Shown in pieces: positions 52,119-60,943 of a stretch of DNA of 64,000 nucleotides; positions within the stretch are counted from its first letter, which is position 1, and the number at the start of each line of letters is the position of its first letter. The DNA comes from an uncultured Cohaesibacter sp. (GTDB taxonomy: Bacteria > Pseudomonadota > Alphaproteobacteria > Rhizobiales > Cohaesibacteraceae), in assembly GCF_963677725.1 (NCBI RefSeq), contig NZ_OY782507.1:4152501-4216500 (forward strand). The letters run 5' to 3'. The position numbers and the translations under genes were made by a program. Under the pieces are notes generated by a model, which saw only the letters and a list, made by a program, of their open reading frames with translations, did no database searches and was not told where the DNA came from.

Positions 52119-52964
52119 ATGAAATTGTTCCGATTTGGGCCAAAAGGGGCCGCAAAACCGGGCATGCTGGATGCAGAAGGACGAGGAAGGGATCTGTCTT
52201 CCGTGATCCCGGATCTTGGGCCTGAACAGCTGTCCGACGAGGCTTTGGCGCGTCTGACCTCTCTGGATCCCATGACGCTGCCCTTGGTGCCTGAAGGTGC
52301 AAGGGTTGATGCCTGCATTGGTGATGTGCCCCGCTTTTTCTGTATCGGGCTCAATTACTCCGATCACGCGGAAGAATCAGGCATGGCGATCCCGGATTTC
52401 CCCATCCTGTTCACCAAAGTCTGCGAGGCAACCGGGGCCAATGATCCTGTGACGATCCCCAAAGGCTCGACCAAGACCGACTGGGAAGTCGAACTGGGGG
52501 TGATCCTTGGCAAGGGCGGGGCGCATATTGCGCTTGATGATGCTCTCTGCCACGTGGCTGGCTATTGTGTGGTCAACGATATTTCCGAACGCTCCTTCCA
52601 GATCGAGCATGGCGGGCAGTGGGTGAAGGGCAAATCCTGCGACGGCTTTGGTCCTATCGGGCCTTATCTGGTGACCCGCGATGAAGTCTTAGATCCACAA
52701 GCGCTTGATCTGTGGCTCGACGTCAATGGGACGCGAATGCAGACCGGCAATACCAAGATGATGATTTTCACTGTGGCCGAGATCATTGCCCATTTATCGA
52801 CTTTCTTCACCTTGCGGGCGGGCGATGTGATTACCACTGGGACGCCACCGGGCGTTGGCATGGGCAGGTCGCCACAGGTCTTTCTCAAAGCTGGCGACGA
52901 AGTGAGGCTTGGGGTGGAAGGCCTCGGCGAGCAGACGCAACGGTTTGTGGCGTTTGGTGGATAA
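52119..52964 (+). CDS. Fumarylacetoacetate hydrolase family protein
   Basis: 281 residues from the ATG at 52119 (MKLFRFGPKGAAKPGMLDAE), with GAGGAGG upstream. The FAH core has GLNYSDHAEE, DWEVELGVILGK with the metal-binding Glu pair, and GDVITTGTPPGVGMG. The family hydrolyses or lyses C-C bonds of 2,4-dioxo acids, and many members are annotated as ureidoglycolate lyase. Being 210 bp before the allE-like gene makes a purine role possible, but a genuine AllA is also present. Substrate unassigned. Confidence 0.87.
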   Translation: MKLFRFGPKGAAKPGMLDAEGRGRDLSSVIPDLGPEQLSDEALARLTSLDPMTLPLVPEGARVDACIGDVPRFFCIGLNYSDHAEESGMAIPDFPILFTKVCEATGANDPVTIPKGSTKTDWEVELGVILGKGGAHIALDDALCHVAGYCVVNDISERSFQIEHGGQWVKGKSCDGFGPIGPYLVTRDEVLDPQALDLWLDVNGTRMQTGNTKMMIFTVAEIIAHLSTFFTLRAGDVITTGTPPGVGMGRSPQVFLKAGDEVRLGVEGLGEQTQRFVAFGG

Positions 52965-53047
52965 CGGCTTTTCAAGGGATGATTTTCAAAAAAAGCGAAA
53001 CAATGCTTCAGGGCTGAACGGCCATCAAGCTGGTTGGAAAATGGGGC

Positions 53048-53080
53048 AAGACAGGCTTTTATCAAAGAAAGCCCTGTCTT
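53048..53080 (+). terminator. Bulged hairpin after the FAH-family gene
   Basis: AAGACAGGCTTT pairs with AAAGCCCTGTCTT with one bulged C. It lies in the 210-bp gap before the ureidoglycine aminohydrolase gene, followed by a second GC-rich potential hairpin near 53091-53128. No strong T run, so terminator or leader structure. Confidence 0.4.
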
Positions 53081-53174
53081 TGCATTTGGTTGGCAGGATG
53101 GGGCGTCAAGAGGAGCGCCAGCCTGCCACCGGGTGGTCAAATGCTCGCACTGCCGTTCGGGAGGTCGCCTATCC

Positions 53175-53996
53175 ATGTCAGACAATCGCTATTATTCTCC
53201 TCAGGGTGGCTTGCCAGCCCAGACCGAACTTCTGACGGGCCGTGCGGTCTTCACCGACAGTTATGCCGTCATTCCCAAAGGCACCATGCGGGACATTGTT
53301 TGCAGCAAGCTTCCCTTCTGGACCGGGATGCGAATGTGGGTGATTGCGCGGCCCATGACAGGATTTGCCGAAACCTTCTCCCATTATATCGTCGAGCTGG
53401 AAGCAAAAGGCGGCAGCGACCAACCCGAGAATAACAAGGCGGTTCAGTCTGCTCTGTTTGTTACCAGCGGCAGCGTTGTGGTGACGATCAATGGCACGAC
53501 GCACACGCTGGAAGAGGGAGGTTTTGCCTATATTCCAGCAGAATCAAACTGGTCTATTCTCAATGATTCAGACGCTTTGGCAGTCTTTCACTGGATTCGG
53601 AAAGTCTACCAAGTGGTCGAAGGGGTTGAACGACCTGAGGCCTTTGTTGCCAATGAGCGCGACATCGCCCCGACCCCAATGCCGGATACGGATGGCAAAT
53701 GGGCGACGACGCGCTTTGTCGATCAGGACGATATGCGCCATGACATGCATGTGACCATTGTGACCTTCGAACCGGGGGGCGTCATTCCCTTTGCCGAGAC
53801 CCATGTGATGGAACATGGCCTTTATGTGCTTGAAGGAAAAGCGGTTTACCGTCTCAATCAGGATTGGGTCGAGGTCGAGGCCGGGGACTATATGTGGCTG
53901 CGCGCCTTTTGCCCGCAGGCCTGTTATGCTGGTGGTCCGGGCAAATTCCGCTATTTGCTCTATAAGGATGTGAACCGGCATATGCCCTTCCTTTGA
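53175..53996 (+). CDS. allE: (S)-ureidoglycine aminohydrolase
   Basis: 273 residues from the ATG at 53175, with GGAGG about 10 bases upstream. It is a bicupin: residues about 50-120 and 180-260. The C-terminal cupin has the manganese motif PFAETHVMEHGLYVLEGKAV and ends KYLLYKD-like YLLYKDVNRHMPF. It converts S-ureidoglycine to S-ureidoglycolate plus ammonia. It is the first plus-strand purine gene, 184 bp before xdhA. Confidence 0.88.
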   Translation: MSDNRYYSPQGGLPAQTELLTGRAVFTDSYAVIPKGTMRDIVCSKLPFWTGMRMWVIARPMTGFAETFSHYIVELEAKGGSDQPENNKAVQSALFVTSGSVVVTINGTTHTLEEGGFAYIPAESNWSILNDSDALAVFHWIRKVYQVVEGVERPEAFVANERDIAPTPMPDTDGKWATTRFVDQDDMRHDMHVTIVTFEPGGVIPFAETHVMEHGLYVLEGKAVYRLNQDWVEVEAGDYMWLRAFCPQACYAGGPGKFRYLLYKDVNRHMPFL

Positions 53997-54013
53997 TGCC
54001 AAATTGGCATCAA
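53993..54013. promoter_or_regulatory. Perfect 21-bp palindrome at the allE stop
   Basis: 10-bp arms TTGATGCCAA and TTGGCATCAA around one central A. It overlaps the allE stop codon and lies 168 bp upstream of xdhA. Form suits a dimeric regulator operator. Confidence 0.45.
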
Positions 54014-54041
54014 TAGAGGCCTGTTCGTTCGCTATTTTTTG

Positions 54042-54087
54042 AATTATCCTGAAACTGCCGTTGCTTTTTTAGCATATCCGGATAATT
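54042..54087. promoter_or_regulatory. Interrupted inverted repeat upstream of xdhA
   Basis: AATTATCC at 54042-54049 and GGATAATT at 54080-54087, separated by 30 bases. It lies between the 21-bp palindrome and xdhA, in the likely promoter region. Confidence 0.35.
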
Positions 54088-54180
54088 GCGCATGGACTAG
54101 ATTTAAAGGTGCCCAAAGAATGCACAAGACCGAATGTTGCTGAAATCTTGGGCTAAGTGGGTCAGCAAAAGGAACCGACG

Positions 54181-55641
54181 ATGCCAGATATTCGCAGGAC
54201 GTTACGATTTTGGCTCAATGATCAATTGGAAGAGCTTGAGGCGGTCGCGCCCGATGTGACGCTGCTTGATCATTTGCGCCTGACGCATCGGCTGACCGGC
54301 TCCAAGGAAGGCTGTGCTGAAGGGGATTGTGGCGCTTGTACTGTGTTGGTCGGACGGCTTCATCAGGGCCAGCTTATCTATGAAACGGTCAATGCCTGCA
54401 TCCGTTTTCTCCCCTCCCTTGACGGGTGCCATGTAGTGACGATTGAAGCCCTGCGCGGGGCGGATGGCGGTCTGCATCCGGTGCAGCAGGCGATGGTCGA
54501 TTATCACGGCTCACAATGCGGTTTTTGCACGCCCGGTTTCGTCATGTCGCTTTATGCCCTCTGGATGGACAATCCGAACCCGGACCGTGAGGCTGTTGAA
54601 GTGGCTTTGCAGGGCAATCTTTGTCGGTGTACCGGTTATCAACCGATCCTGAAGGCAGCGGCAGCCATATCTGACTATGGCAATCCGGGGAGCGACTGGT
54701 TGCTGGCAGAGCGAGAGAAGAATTTGGTGCGGCTGGGGGCGTTGCGGGATGAGGCACGGGTTGTGCTGACTGTTGGGGGACAGAGCGCAATCCTGCCCGC
54801 TTCGCTTGATGATCTGGCGGCCTTGCGGCTTGAAGAGCCTGAGGCAACGATCGTTGCTGGTGGCACCGATGTCGGTCTCTGGGTTACCAAGCATCTCAAA
54901 AGGCTGAACACGGTTCTGTTCCTCTCACATCTTGAGGCACTCAAGACGATCTCGGAACGTGACGGACAGCTTATTATCGGTGCCGGGGTCAGCTATAGCG
55001 AGGCCACCGAGGCGGTGGCAGCCCATTTCCCGCATCTTGAGGCCTTTTGGAGCAGGATTGCCGGGCCGCAAATCCGCAATATGGGGACAATTGGCGGCAA
55101 TATTGCCAATGGCTCGCCGATTGGTGACCTGCCGCCGGTCTTCATTGCGCTGGGTGCGGAGCTGGTGCTGCGGCGCGGCTCTGAGCAAAGAGTGCTGCCA
55201 CTTGAGGATTTCTTTATTGATTACGGTAAGCAAGATCGCCAGACAGGGGATTTTGTCGAGGCGGTGCGTCTGCCTTTGCCTGATGCCAGCAGTCTGAATG
55301 CAGCCTACAAGATTTCCAAGCGCCGGGACGAGGATATTTCAACCGTTTGCATGGGCATGCATTTGCGCGTGGTCGCAGGGGTGATTGAAGAGGCCCGAAT
55401 TGCTCTTGGAGGCATGGCGGCGACGCCGAAGCGGGCGGCAACGGCCGAAGGTATGCTGGTTGGACAGCCTTTCTGCGAGATGAGTCTGATGGCTGCATCC
55501 AAAACACTGCCAGTGGATTTCTCGCCCATCTCGGACTGGCGGGCCAGTGCGGACTATCGGATGAAAGTGGCACAAAATTTGTTCCGCCGTTTCTGGCTTG
55601 AGCATGGTTCCAATGATGCAAACGGGGTGGCTGCAGAATGA
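54181..55641 (+). CDS. xdhA: Xanthine dehydrogenase small subunit (2Fe-2S/FAD)
   Basis: 486 residues from the ATG at 54181, with AGGA 7 bases upstream. The plant-type 2Fe-2S cluster has Cys45, 50, 53 and 73, and the second cluster Cys113, 116, 148 and 150 (GSQCGFCTPGF, LCRCTGYQPI). The FAD domain has IVAGGTDVGLWVTKHL and RNMGTIGGNIANGSP. It passes electrons from the molybdenum subunit to NAD. It overlaps xdhB as ATGA. Confidence 0.94.
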   Translation: MPDIRRTLRFWLNDQLEELEAVAPDVTLLDHLRLTHRLTGSKEGCAEGDCGACTVLVGRLHQGQLIYETVNACIRFLPSLDGCHVVTIEALRGADGGLHPVQQAMVDYHGSQCGFCTPGFVMSLYALWMDNPNPDREAVEVALQGNLCRCTGYQPILKAAAAISDYGNPGSDWLLAEREKNLVRLGALRDEARVVLTVGGQSAILPASLDDLAALRLEEPEATIVAGGTDVGLWVTKHLKRLNTVLFLSHLEALKTISERDGQLIIGAGVSYSEATEAVAAHFPHLEAFWSRIAGPQIRNMGTIGGNIANGSPIGDLPPVFIALGAELVLRRGSEQRVLPLEDFFIDYGKQDRQTGDFVEAVRLPLPDASSLNAAYKISKRRDEDISTVCMGMHLRVVAGVIEEARIALGGMAATPKRAATAEGMLVGQPFCEMSLMAASKTLPVDFSPISDWRASADYRMKVAQNLFRRFWLEHGSNDANGVAAE

Positions 55642-57995
55642 AACAGGATGTCTCGAAAGCCACTGCCGTCAAGGGTGGTGCTCATCAGAGTATCAAGCAT
55701 GATTCAGCCGATAAGCATGTCGCCGGGAGGGCTGATTATACTGACGATCTGGCCGAACCGATTGGCACCTTGCATGGCTATTTCGGGGTCAGTGAGCGGA
55801 CCCATGCCCGGATCCTGTCGCTTGATCTCTCCCCGTGTCTTGAGGTGAAGGGGGTGGTCGGGGTGATCTCCGCGGATGATATTCCCGGCATCAATGATAT
55901 CAGTCCCAATCATCTCGATGATGAGCCAGTCTTCCCGACCGATGTCTGTTCCTATTGGGGACAGCCGCTCTTTGCGGTGATTGCCGAAACGCGGGATATT
56001 GCCCGGCGAGCGGCGGCATTGGCAGACATCTCCTATGAAGATCTGCCCTATGTGACCGATGCTCTGGAAGCCAAGGCAGCGGGCGCGCCTTATGTTGCCA
56101 AGCCGATGACCCTGTCGCGCGGCGATGCAGACGGAGCGCTTGAGGCTGCGCCAAGGCGGCTTCAGGGTCAAATGCGGATTGGTGGTCAGGATCACATGTA
56201 TCTGGAAGGCCAGATCGCTTTTGCCTTGCCGGGGGAAGATGAAGACGTGCTGGTTCACGCCTCTACCCAGCATCCGAGCGAAGCCCAGCATATGGTGGCG
56301 CAGGTGCTTGGGGTGCCGTCCCATTCGGTGACCATTCAGGTGCGGCGCATGGGGGGCGGCTTTGGCGGCAAGGAAACGCAGATGAATATCTTCTGCGCCG
56401 TGGCTGCCCTGGCTGCGAAAAAATGGAACCGTCCGGTCAAACTGCGCCCGGATCGCGATCTGGACATGACGGCAACGGGTAAGCGCCATGATTTCATTGT
56501 CGATTATGATGTGGGCTTTGATGACGATGGGCGGATTGAAGCGGTGCGCGGCGATTATATCGCGCGCTGTGGCTATTCTTCGGATCTGTCCGGACCGGTG
56601 ACCGACCGGGCTCTGTTTCATGCGGACAATGCCTATTTTTACCCCCATGTGAAGCTCAAGTCTCACCCGATGAAAACCAACACGGTGTCCAACACGGCCT
56701 TTCGTGGGTTTGGTGGCCCGCAAGGGGTGATCGGGGCGGAGCGGATTATCGAAGAGGTGGCCTATGCGGTCGGCAAGGATCCTCTGGAGGTGCGCAAGGT
56801 CAATTTCTATGGCGGGCCGGGGCGCGACGTGACGCCCTATCATCAGTGTGTGGAAGACAATATTCTTGAAAGGCTGATTGGGGAACTGGAAAGTCGCGCA
56901 GACTATCAGGCACGTCGCGAAGCTGTGTTGGCCTTTAACCGGGATGCCTCGGCTGCGGGACAGATTGAGCGCAAGGGGATCGCGCTGACGCCGGTCAAGT
57001 TCGGGGTGTCCTTCACCGCCACCTGGTATAATCAGGCGGGCAGTTTGTTGCATATCTACACCGATGGGTCCATCCAGCTCAATCATGGTGGCACCGAGAT
57101 GGGGCAGGGGCTGAATGTCAAGGTCGCGCAGGTGGTGGCCGATGCCTTTCAGGTGGATCTGGAACGGATCAAGATCACCCGCACCGCAACCGACAAGGTG
57201 CCGAACACCTCGGCGACGGCGGCCTCGTCCGGCACGGATTTGAATGGCATGGCGGCGCTTGACGCTGCCGAACAGATCAAGGCGCGACTGGTGGCCTTTG
57301 CTGCCGAGAAATGGTCTGTCAGTGAAACAGACATCCAGTTTTTGCCGAATCGGGTGCGGATCGGGGATGAGCAACTGGCCTTTGACGCTTTGATCAGGGA
57401 AGCCTATCTGGCGCGGGTGCAATTGTCCGCCGCCGGTTTTTACAAAACGCCGAAAATCCACTGGGATCGGGAAAAAGGAGAAGGGCGGCCCTTCCTCTAT
57501 TTTGCCTATGGGGCGGCAGTCTCGGAAGTGACCATCGATACACTGACGGGCGAATATCGGGTTGATCGGACGGATATTCTGCATGACGTTGGCAAGTCGA
57601 TCAATCCGATCCTCGATATCGGTCAGATCGAAGGTGCCTTTGTGCAAGGTATGGGCTGGCTGACCACCGAAGAGCTGTGGTGGGATGATGACGGTCGGCT
57701 CAGAACCCATGCGCCATCGACCTACAAGATCCCTCTTGCAAGCGATATTCCTGCCATTTTCGACGTGGCTTTGGCGGACTGGTCGGAGAATAAAGAACGC
57801 ACGATCAAACGCTCGAAAGCGGTTGGTGAACCGCCCTTCATGCTGGCCGCTTCAGTGCTTGAGGCTTTATCGATGGCGGTCGCCAGTGTGGCAGATTATC
57901 GCAAATGCCCACGCCTTGATGCACCTGCAACACCGGAACGGATTCTGATGGCCGTCGAGCGGTTGCAAGAAGGTGCGGGAGGCGAGAATGGCTAG
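55638..57995 (+). CDS. xdhB: Xanthine dehydrogenase molybdenum-binding subunit
   Basis: 785 residues, the usual length. The molybdopterin-binding motifs GGGFGGKETQ near 238 and TAFRGFGGPQGV near 354 (substrate-binding Arg) are present. Glu731 in AVGEPPFMLAASV corresponds to the catalytic glutamate of Rhodobacter capsulatus XdhB. It oxidises hypoxanthine and xanthine to urate. It overlaps xdhA by 4 bp and xdhC by 8 bp. Confidence 0.95.
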   Translation: MKQDVSKATAVKGGAHQSIKHDSADKHVAGRADYTDDLAEPIGTLHGYFGVSERTHARILSLDLSPCLEVKGVVGVISADDIPGINDISPNHLDDEPVFPTDVCSYWGQPLFAVIAETRDIARRAAALADISYEDLPYVTDALEAKAAGAPYVAKPMTLSRGDADGALEAAPRRLQGQMRIGGQDHMYLEGQIAFALPGEDEDVLVHASTQHPSEAQHMVAQVLGVPSHSVTIQVRRMGGGFGGKETQMNIFCAVAALAAKKWNRPVKLRPDRDLDMTATGKRHDFIVDYDVGFDDDGRIEAVRGDYIARCGYSSDLSGPVTDRALFHADNAYFYPHVKLKSHPMKTNTVSNTAFRGFGGPQGVIGAERIIEEVAYAVGKDPLEVRKVNFYGGPGRDVTPYHQCVEDNILERLIGELESRADYQARREAVLAFNRDASAAGQIERKGIALTPVKFGVSFTATWYNQAGSLLHIYTDGSIQLNHGGTEMGQGLNVKVAQVVADAFQVDLERIKITRTATDKVPNTSATAASSGTDLNGMAALDAAEQIKARLVAFAAEKWSVSETDIQFLPNRVRIGDEQLAFDALIREAYLARVQLSAAGFYKTPKIHWDREKGEGRPFLYFAYGAAVSEVTIDTLTGEYRVDRTDILHDVGKSINPILDIGQIEGAFVQGMGWLTTEELWWDDDGRLRTHAPSTYKIPLASDIPAIFDVALADWSENKERTIKRSKAVGEPPFMLAASVLEALSMAVASVADYRKCPRLDAPATPERILMAVERLQEGAGGENG

Positions 57996-58821
57996 GACGC
58001 TGCATGACTTCCTTGATCAGCACCGGGAAGTGGTGCGCGTGAGGCTCGAAGATCTGGTCGGGTCGTCACCGCGTGAGGTGGGGGCGGAGATCTTCGTCTC
58101 ATCCACGGAGCAATGGGGAACGATTGGCGGCGGGCAACTGGAATATCTTGCGATTGATGAAGCGCGAAGGATGCTGCGGCAAGGGCGCGAGACGGTTCAG
58201 CTGGATATCCCCTTGGGACCGGATATTGGCCAGTGCTGTGGCGGACGGGTGCGATTGGGCTTTCAAATGCTTGATGCGACGATGCGCGCGGCCGCGCTCA
58301 AAGGGCAGGCAGAGCAGGCTCAGGACTTGCCACGTGTCTATATTTTCGGGGCTGGCCATGTGGGGCGGGCCTTGGCCTCCGCCTTGGCGCTGTTGCCGTT
58401 CCAACCGATTGTCATTGACAGCCGGGCAGAAGAACTGGCCTTGCTGGAGGCTGATGTCGAGCATCGGCTTTCAGCCTTGCCGGAAAGCGAGGTGCGCGCG
58501 GCGCGGGCTGGCAGTATCTTTCTCATTCTCACCCATGACCACGCGCTGGATTTCTTGCTGGCGCGTGAAGCCTTGTTGCGGGGAGATGCCCTTTATGTCG
58601 GGATGATTGGCTCTAAGACCAAGCGGGGGACGTTCTCCCACTGGCTGCGGCGCGAATTTGGTGCGGATGCCGATGTGATGCTTGAGGATTTCGTCTGCCC
58701 AATTGGCGCGGGCGGTTCGCGTGACAAACGACCTTCAGTCATCGCCGCGATGGTGGCAGCGGAATTGCTGATTTTGCAGGATATGCGCGCAAGCATCATG
58801 CTCGCGGATCATACGGCCTGA
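57988..58821 (+). CDS. xdhC: Xanthine dehydrogenase accessory protein XdhC
   Basis: 277 residues from the ATG at 57988, with GGGAGGCGAG just upstream; the xdhB stop is 8 bp inside. The N-terminal XdhC/CoxI domain has TIGGGQLEYLAIDEA and CCGGRVRLGF, and the C-terminal Rossmann domain has YIFGAGHVGRALASAL. It binds molybdenum cofactor and guides its sulfuration and insertion into XdhB. It ends in an exact 13-bp tandem duplication. Confidence 0.92.
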   Translation: MARTLHDFLDQHREVVRVRLEDLVGSSPREVGAEIFVSSTEQWGTIGGGQLEYLAIDEARRMLRQGRETVQLDIPLGPDIGQCCGGRVRLGFQMLDATMRAAALKGQAEQAQDLPRVYIFGAGHVGRALASALALLPFQPIVIDSRAEELALLEADVEHRLSALPESEVRAARAGSIFLILTHDHALDFLLAREALLRGDALYVGMIGSKTKRGTFSHWLRREFGADADVMLEDFVCPIGAGGSRDKRPSVIAAMVAAELLILQDMRASIMLADHTA

Positions 58822-58832
58822 TCATACGGCCT
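58807..58832. repeat. Tandem 13-bp duplication across the xdhC stop
   Basis: GATCATACGGCCT occurs twice in a row (58807-58819, 58820-58832). The TGA stop falls at the junction, so only the first copy is coding. Confidence 0.85.
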
Positions 58833-58850
58833 TAAAATCATGCTTTCATG

Positions 58851-58891
58851 AAAAAAGGCCCGCCTGATGGTGTTCAGGCGGGCCTTTTTGT
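58851..58891. terminator. Bidirectional terminator between xdhC and the NCS2 permease
   Basis: AAAAAAGGCCCGCCTG pairs with CAGGCGGGCCTTTTT with an 8-base loop, between convergent genes. Confidence 0.92.
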
Positions 58892-58908
58892 TTGCATTCG
58901 GTTTTGGC

Positions 58909-60336
58909 TTATTCGCCTGGCAGAGAGCCGGTCGCGTGGCCCGCCATGCCGCCGGAGACTTCCTCGGTGGCTTCGGCTGGCAGTTCCTCAGGCAGGATCA
59001 GGTTCAGCACGATTGCCAGACAGGCTGCAGGCAACAGACCTGAAGTCAGGAGAACCTTGGCTGTGCCGGGCAGATGCTGGACCGCTTCTGGCACCAGCTG
59101 CAGGCCAAGACCGACCGATAGCGAGATGGCGAAGATCACCATGTTGCGGCGGTTCCAGTTGACGTCGGATAGCATAGAGATGCCAGCGGCGACAACCATG
59201 CCAAACATCACGATCACGCCACCGCCGAGCACTTCGATCGGGATGGTGCGGATCAGGCCGCCGACCTTTGGCACCAAGCCGCAGATGATCAAGAAGATCG
59301 CGCCGATGGTCACCACATGGCGGCTCATGATGCCTGTCATGGCAATCAGGCCGACATTCTGCGAGAAGGAGGTGTTTGGCAGTCCGCCAAAGATACCAGC
59401 CACAGCCGTACCCAGGCCATCAGCGTAGGTCGCACCAGCAATTTCCTTGTCGGTGGCTTCGCGCCCAGCACCGCCTTTGGTGATGCCGGAGACGTCGCCG
59501 ACAGTTTCAATTGCCGAGATGACCGCCATCAGACAGAAGCCGATGATCGCTGCAAAGGACAGCTCAAAGCCATATTTGAACGGCATTGGCAGGGAGAAGA
59601 GCGATGCACGCTCGAAGCTGGTCACGATGGATGTGACGCTCAGCATGCCGGTTGCCAGTGCAAACAGATATCCGGCAGCAAGCCCGATCAGAACTGCGGA
59701 GACCGACAGCATTCCGCGGGTGAAGAATTTAAAGCCTAGGGTTACGACGATCACAACAAGCGCCGCTGCCCAGTTGATCAGGGAGCCAAATTCCGGTGTG
59801 CCCATGGCCGGAACACCGCCTGCGGCATATTGAATGCCGACCTTGACCAAGGCGAGACCGATCATGGTGACCACAAGCCCTGTAACCAATGGTGGCAATG
59901 CAAAGCGGATCTTGCCAATGAAACGTCCCAGGACTGCGTGGAACAAGCCGCCGATGAAAATGCCGGTATAGAGTGCGGCGAGTGCGTCCACGCCCTTGCC
60001 CGCGACCAGCGGAATCATGATCGGCAGAAAGGCAAAGCTGGTGCCCTGAACAACGGGTAGCCCGGCACCGACTGGACCAAATGTGATGGTCTGGAACAGG
60101 GTTGCAATGCCAGCAAACAACATTGACATCTGAATCATGTAAAGCAGTTCGGGAAAGTCGGGTGAATTGGACCCGAAGCCGAAGCCCGCTGCGCCAGCGA
60201 CGATGATGGCGGGTGTGACGTTGGCGATGAACATCGCCAGAACATGCTGAATGCCTAGTGGAATGGCCTTGTATATGGCTGGTGTATAATTGGGATCGCG
60301 GAGTTGTTCCGGCGTTCCGATGCTGCTTCTATCCAT
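58909..60336 (-). CDS. NCS2-family uric acid/xanthine permease
   Basis: 475 residues and about 12 to 14 hydrophobic helices. The family signature QNVGLIAMTGIMSRHVVTIG is present, with GLVPKVGGLIRTIP and FGMVVAAGISMLSDVNWNRR. It is a nucleobase-proton or cation symporter in the inner membrane, importing urate or xanthine. It is 100 bp downstream of allA on the same strand and convergent with xdhC. Substrate preference cannot be set from sequence alone. Confidence 0.9.
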   Translation of the reverse strand: MDRSSIGTPEQLRDPNYTPAIYKAIPLGIQHVLAMFIANVTPAIIVAGAAGFGFGSNSPDFPELLYMIQMSMLFAGIATLFQTITFGPVGAGLPVVQGTSFAFLPIMIPLVAGKGVDALAALYTGIFIGGLFHAVLGRFIGKIRFALPPLVTGLVVTMIGLALVKVGIQYAAGGVPAMGTPEFGSLINWAAALVVIVVTLGFKFFTRGMLSVSAVLIGLAAGYLFALATGMLSVTSIVTSFERASLFSLPMPFKYGFELSFAAIIGFCLMAVISAIETVGDVSGITKGGAGREATDKEIAGATYADGLGTAVAGIFGGLPNTSFSQNVGLIAMTGIMSRHVVTIGAIFLIICGLVPKVGGLIRTIPIEVLGGGVIVMFGMVVAAGISMLSDVNWNRRNMVIFAISLSVGLGLQLVPEAVQHLPGTAKVLLTSGLLPAACLAIVLNLILPEELPAEATEEVSGGMAGHATGSLPGE

Positions 60337-60436
60337 TGTGCTACCCCTCTATGGATCATTGTTCTTTCCTCCAAATGTCTCAATTGCATTTGTTGTTGTT
60401 TTTGTATGGTGGTGATTGCCTGCTTTTGCGGGGCAA

Positions 60437-60943
60437 TTAAGGGGCCGGGCAAACCACGTAAGGTTGCTCGAACCAGATTTCTTCTAGATTGTCGGCTGTG
60501 CCGATGCGGTCAATGACGGCGAACAGGCCCGGCGCATAAAGCGGGGTCAGGACACCGTGCCAGACATTGCGATGGAAATTGATGGCCTGCCCGGCTTGGC
60601 TGATGAAGGCGCGGGGGCGGGCAGGTTTGCCGCCTGCATCCTCTGCAACAATGATCAGAAAGCCATTCATGCTCATTGGAATGAAGGCCTGCGAGCCAAG
60701 CGGATGGCGCTCCATCATGTCGAGCTGATAGGGCAGGTCGCGTGGCTTGGCGTCAAACAGGCTGATGCCAGTACGGCCCTGATCCGCATCTGGCGCAATG
60801 TCGAGGGTCGCCAGATCGTGATAGCGGCCACAAAAGCCCTGATTGATGATCTTGGTTGGACCGCCTTTTGCCTCCATCAGGTCGCCGAAAGGGGCAAAGG
60901 CCTCCGCTGAGATGGGTTCGATGAGGATTGTGCGGTCGCTCAT
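60437..60943 (-). CDS. allA: Ureidoglycolate lyase
   Basis: 168 residues, the usual AllA size. Typical segments are FAPFGDLMEAKGGPTKIINQ near 16-35, MMERHPLGSQAFIPMS and NFHRNVWHGVLTPL. It splits ureidoglycolate to glyoxylate and urea. The start overlaps the preceding fusion gene stop as ATGA. This is the last step of the allantoin route in this cluster. Confidence 0.9.
   Translation of the reverse strand: MSDRTILIEPISAEAFAPFGDLMEAKGGPTKIINQGFCGRYHDLATLDIAPDADQGRTGISLFDAKPRDLPYQLDMMERHPLGSQAFIPMSMNGFLIIVAEDAGGKPARPRAFISQAGQAINFHRNVWHGVLTPLYAPGLFAVIDRIGTADNLEEIWFEQPYVVCPAP

Noticed and set aside
53048-53128. Possible xanthine-type riboswitch before the allE-like gene
   Set aside because: There are hairpins, but I cannot match the conserved core of any riboswitch class by eye. 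A covariance-model search (Rfam) would decide.
55704-57710. 668-codon open frame on the minus strand opposite xdhB
   Set aside because: It is a codon-bias shadow: xdhB on the plus strand has every family motif, and the antisense translation has none.
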